Shown in pieces: positions 39,080 to 40,215 of a stretch of 40,215 bases of DNA. Position 1 is the first letter of the stretch, and every line of letters begins with the position of its first letter. The notes under the pieces were generated by a model. The model worked only from the letters and a program-made list of their open reading frames with translations. It had not been told where the DNA came from and searched no databases. The stretch spans positions 1 through 40,215 of the forward strand of contig CALVBV010000005.1 of assembly GCA_944325815.1 (NCBI GenBank). The letters are read 5' to 3'. The position numbers and the translations under genes were made by a program. This DNA is from Candidatus Gastranaerophilales bacterium (GTDB lineage: Bacteria > Cyanobacteriota > Vampirovibrionia > Gastranaerophilales > Gastranaerophilaceae).

Positions 39080-39855
39080 TTTTCAATAATTATATTCATA
39101 AACTCAATATCGTCGTAGTCAATATATGCAGTCTGCATAAGATTTCTGCCCGTTTTTATAGTAATTTCATTGACCTGATTTTTCTTTATAAGCCCCGGTG
39201 GCAGTTTAATTCTTTGTCCGTCGCCGTTTAGCTGTAATTCAGAGATTTTATTACCGTTAAAGTATACTTCCGGCGGGGAAGCGAAAGCATTTGGAATTTT
39301 ATTTTGCCCCATAGAGCGTGCCATAGCAGTATCTATTCCTATTATAGAGCCGATAACAAGATATATGGGTTTAGCGAAATTTAGGTTTTTAAGAGTAAAT
39401 TTTTTGGTGTAGAAAGGGCCTATCGCTTGCATGCTGAACTCGCCGGCGTTTGCAGAGAGTTCAGAGAAGCTGTCATCCCCGAGATGATACATATTGGTAT
39501 CGACGGCCATGCCTGATGCGTTGGATTTTTCAATTCCGACAACAATAGGTGCATTTAGGGATTTTTCGTCAATAGTCATGGTAAACGGTTTATAGTTAGG
39601 TTTTTTTACAGACATTATGCTGGGGCCGTTAATTGTAGTATCCAGTTCAAAAAAACCTTCTCTATCTGTTTTTGTTGAGTAATTTTGTTTAGGGAGATTA
39701 ATATCAGCACCTCCTATTCCTTCACCTGTATGTTTATCTATAATTCTGCTGGAATTACTTTGCCCGCGTTCGGAGACTCCTCCCTGAAAAGTTGCGCCAA
39801 AACCGGAAGCAGCTGTTAAAAATATTACAAATACGATGCTCAAAACTTTTTTCAT
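39076..39855 (-). CDS. Secreted protein with carboxypeptidase-regulatory-like beta domain
   Basis: ATG 39855 is chosen because the signal peptide MKKVLSIVFVIFLTAASGFGA starts there; longer readings add only a basic, unlikely leader. The mature part begins with a CarboxypepD_reg-like Ig fold (about 35-110: IIDKHTGEGIGGADINL, STKTDREGFFEL). A second beta-sandwich (about 125-259) follows, with PPEVYFNGNKISELQLNGDG and a closing YIDYDDIEFMNIIIEN, resembling carbohydrate- or protein-binding modules. It is likely periplasmic or on the cell surface. Confidence 0.75.
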   Translation of the reverse strand: MKKVLSIVFVIFLTAASGFGATFQGGVSERGQSNSSRIIDKHTGEGIGGADINLPKQNYSTKTDREGFFELDTTINGPSIMSVKKPNYKPFTMTIDEKSLNAPIVVGIEKSNASGMAVDTNMYHLGDDSFSELSANAGEFSMQAIGPFYTKKFTLKNLNFAKPIYLVIGSIIGIDTAMARSMGQNKIPNAFASPPEVYFNGNKISELQLNGDGQRIKLPPGLIKKNQVNEITIKTGRNLMQTAYIDYDDIEFMNIIIEN

Positions 39856-39970
39856 ACGACTATTATTTCTCCCTGCGTAATTCATGAAAATTAGTCTTGT
39901 GTATATTATTAAAGGATTATTTTGTATTTTAAGCTTGAAATTTATTTTTATTTTTGTTTCAATTAAATAT

Positions 39971-39998
39971 ATTGAAAATTGAATATGCCGATGTGATG
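39971..39998 (+). repeat. Copy of the tRNA-Leu 5' flank and first 12 bases
   Basis: These 28 bases are identical to 40129-40156, which spans the upstream flank and first 12 bases of tRNA-Leu. After the match the sequence departs (GCCCGAGCGGGTG), with no complete cloverleaf visible. A 15-base inverted copy of tRNA positions lies at 40098-40112. No gene lies between 39856 and 40144. Confidence 0.75.
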
Positions 39999-40144
39999 CC
40001 CGAGCGGGTGTAAAAAAAATAACAACGCGTGTGGTAGATTTCGGCAAGAGCAAGAAAGTGGTGAAGTTGGTAAAAACTCCAGCGTAAATAAATACAGACC
40101 AATTCCATCACAGACAAAATTTTAGAAAATTGAAAATTGAATAT

Positions 40145-40215
40145 GCCGATGTGATGGAATTGGTAGACGTGCCAGACTCAAAATCTGGTGTAGGCAACTA
40201 CGTGCCGGTTCGACC
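40145..40215 (+). tRNA. tRNA-Leu (anticodon CAA), cut by the window edge
   Basis: The acceptor strand GCCGATG starts at 40145. A class II D-arm follows (TGGAATTGGTAGACGTG). The anticodon stem CCAGA/TCTGG encloses the loop CTCAAAA, so the anticodon is CAA (codon TTG). A variable arm (TGTAGGCAACTACGT) and the start of the T-arm (GCCGGTTCGACC) end at the edge; the 3' acceptor strand is outside. Confidence 0.95.

Noticed and set aside
39856-40053. 66-residue N-terminal extension of the secreted beta protein
   Set aside because: It would bury a clear signal peptide, is basic and low-complexity, and runs through the duplicated tRNA flank.
39987-40070. A second complete tRNA upstream of tRNA-Leu
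   Set aside because: Only the first 12 bases match; no anticodon stem or T-arm can be formed from the following bases.

Overview
The window is AT-rich DNA with dense bacterial coding, about three dozen genes on both strands. It most likely comes from a gut member of the non-photosynthetic sister clade of Cyanobacteria (Vampirovibrionia/Melainabacteria, order Gastranaerophilales). This placement is inference. It rests on a Gram-negative type IV pilus apparatus, secreted and membrane-anchored proteins of a style I associate with that order (the MGLACSQ-type protein, proteins with an N-terminal NFKA motif, a start reading MRITAIQP), many extended -10 promoters, and short tandem repeats resembling the cyanobacterial STRR class. 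No 16S gene or other decisive marker is present.

Layout, left to right. 1-93: start of a minus-strand gene. 384-4071: a hybrid-cluster-protein homologue that has lost most metal ligands, a CpaE/TadZ-like receiver-ATPase and a membrane protein. 4247-6741: YhaM-type HD exoribonuclease and a UvrC without its C-terminal helix-hairpin-helix domain. 6864-8616: a membrane metallopeptidase candidate and an exported protein. 8617-9225: a gene-free island of 7- and 8-base tandem repeats and hairpins. 9226-12749: NanE, ROK kinase, small protein, UbiA prenyltransferase, phosphopantetheinyl transferase and a 55-residue protein. 12746-15075: TPR protein and secreted protein. 15355-21214: type IV pilus operon (PilP-like, PilQ, PilB, PilC), followed by a small protein and an SDR oxidoreductase. 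22601-24026: anti-sigma, ECF sigma and Spy/CnrX-like periplasmic protein. 24078-29921, minus strand: HEAT-like exported protein, multi-domain response regulator, sensorless histidine kinase, PC4-like DNA-binding protein, prepilin and an MGLACSQ-type protein. 30082-32586: two paralogous membrane-anchored AAA+ ATPases. 32606-34309: TPR-glycosyltransferase. 34482-36407: IspH and four-domain S1 protein. 36469-37052: HigBA toxin-antitoxin. 37310-38248: ThrB. 38402-39855: two surface or exported proteins. 40145-40215: start of tRNA-Leu(CAA).

Themes. Envelope biology dominates: pilus machine, prepilin, secretin, envelope-stress sigma module, several exported proteins and a possible protein glycosyltransferase. 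Five genes for membrane or exported proteins (6864, 25331, 30082, 31315, 38402) share a promoter-like block, RGCAATT with a TG exactly 20 bases downstream followed by an AT-rich -10, which suggests co-regulation. Small dispersed palindromic repeats, several beginning GTAGG, occupy the intergenic spaces. I found no CRISPR array, phage or intact insertion sequence. The best candidates for undescribed biology are the shared promoter with its membrane AAA+ pair (one partner with an altered Walker B), the eroded Hcp homologue, and the repeat and ncRNA-like elements.
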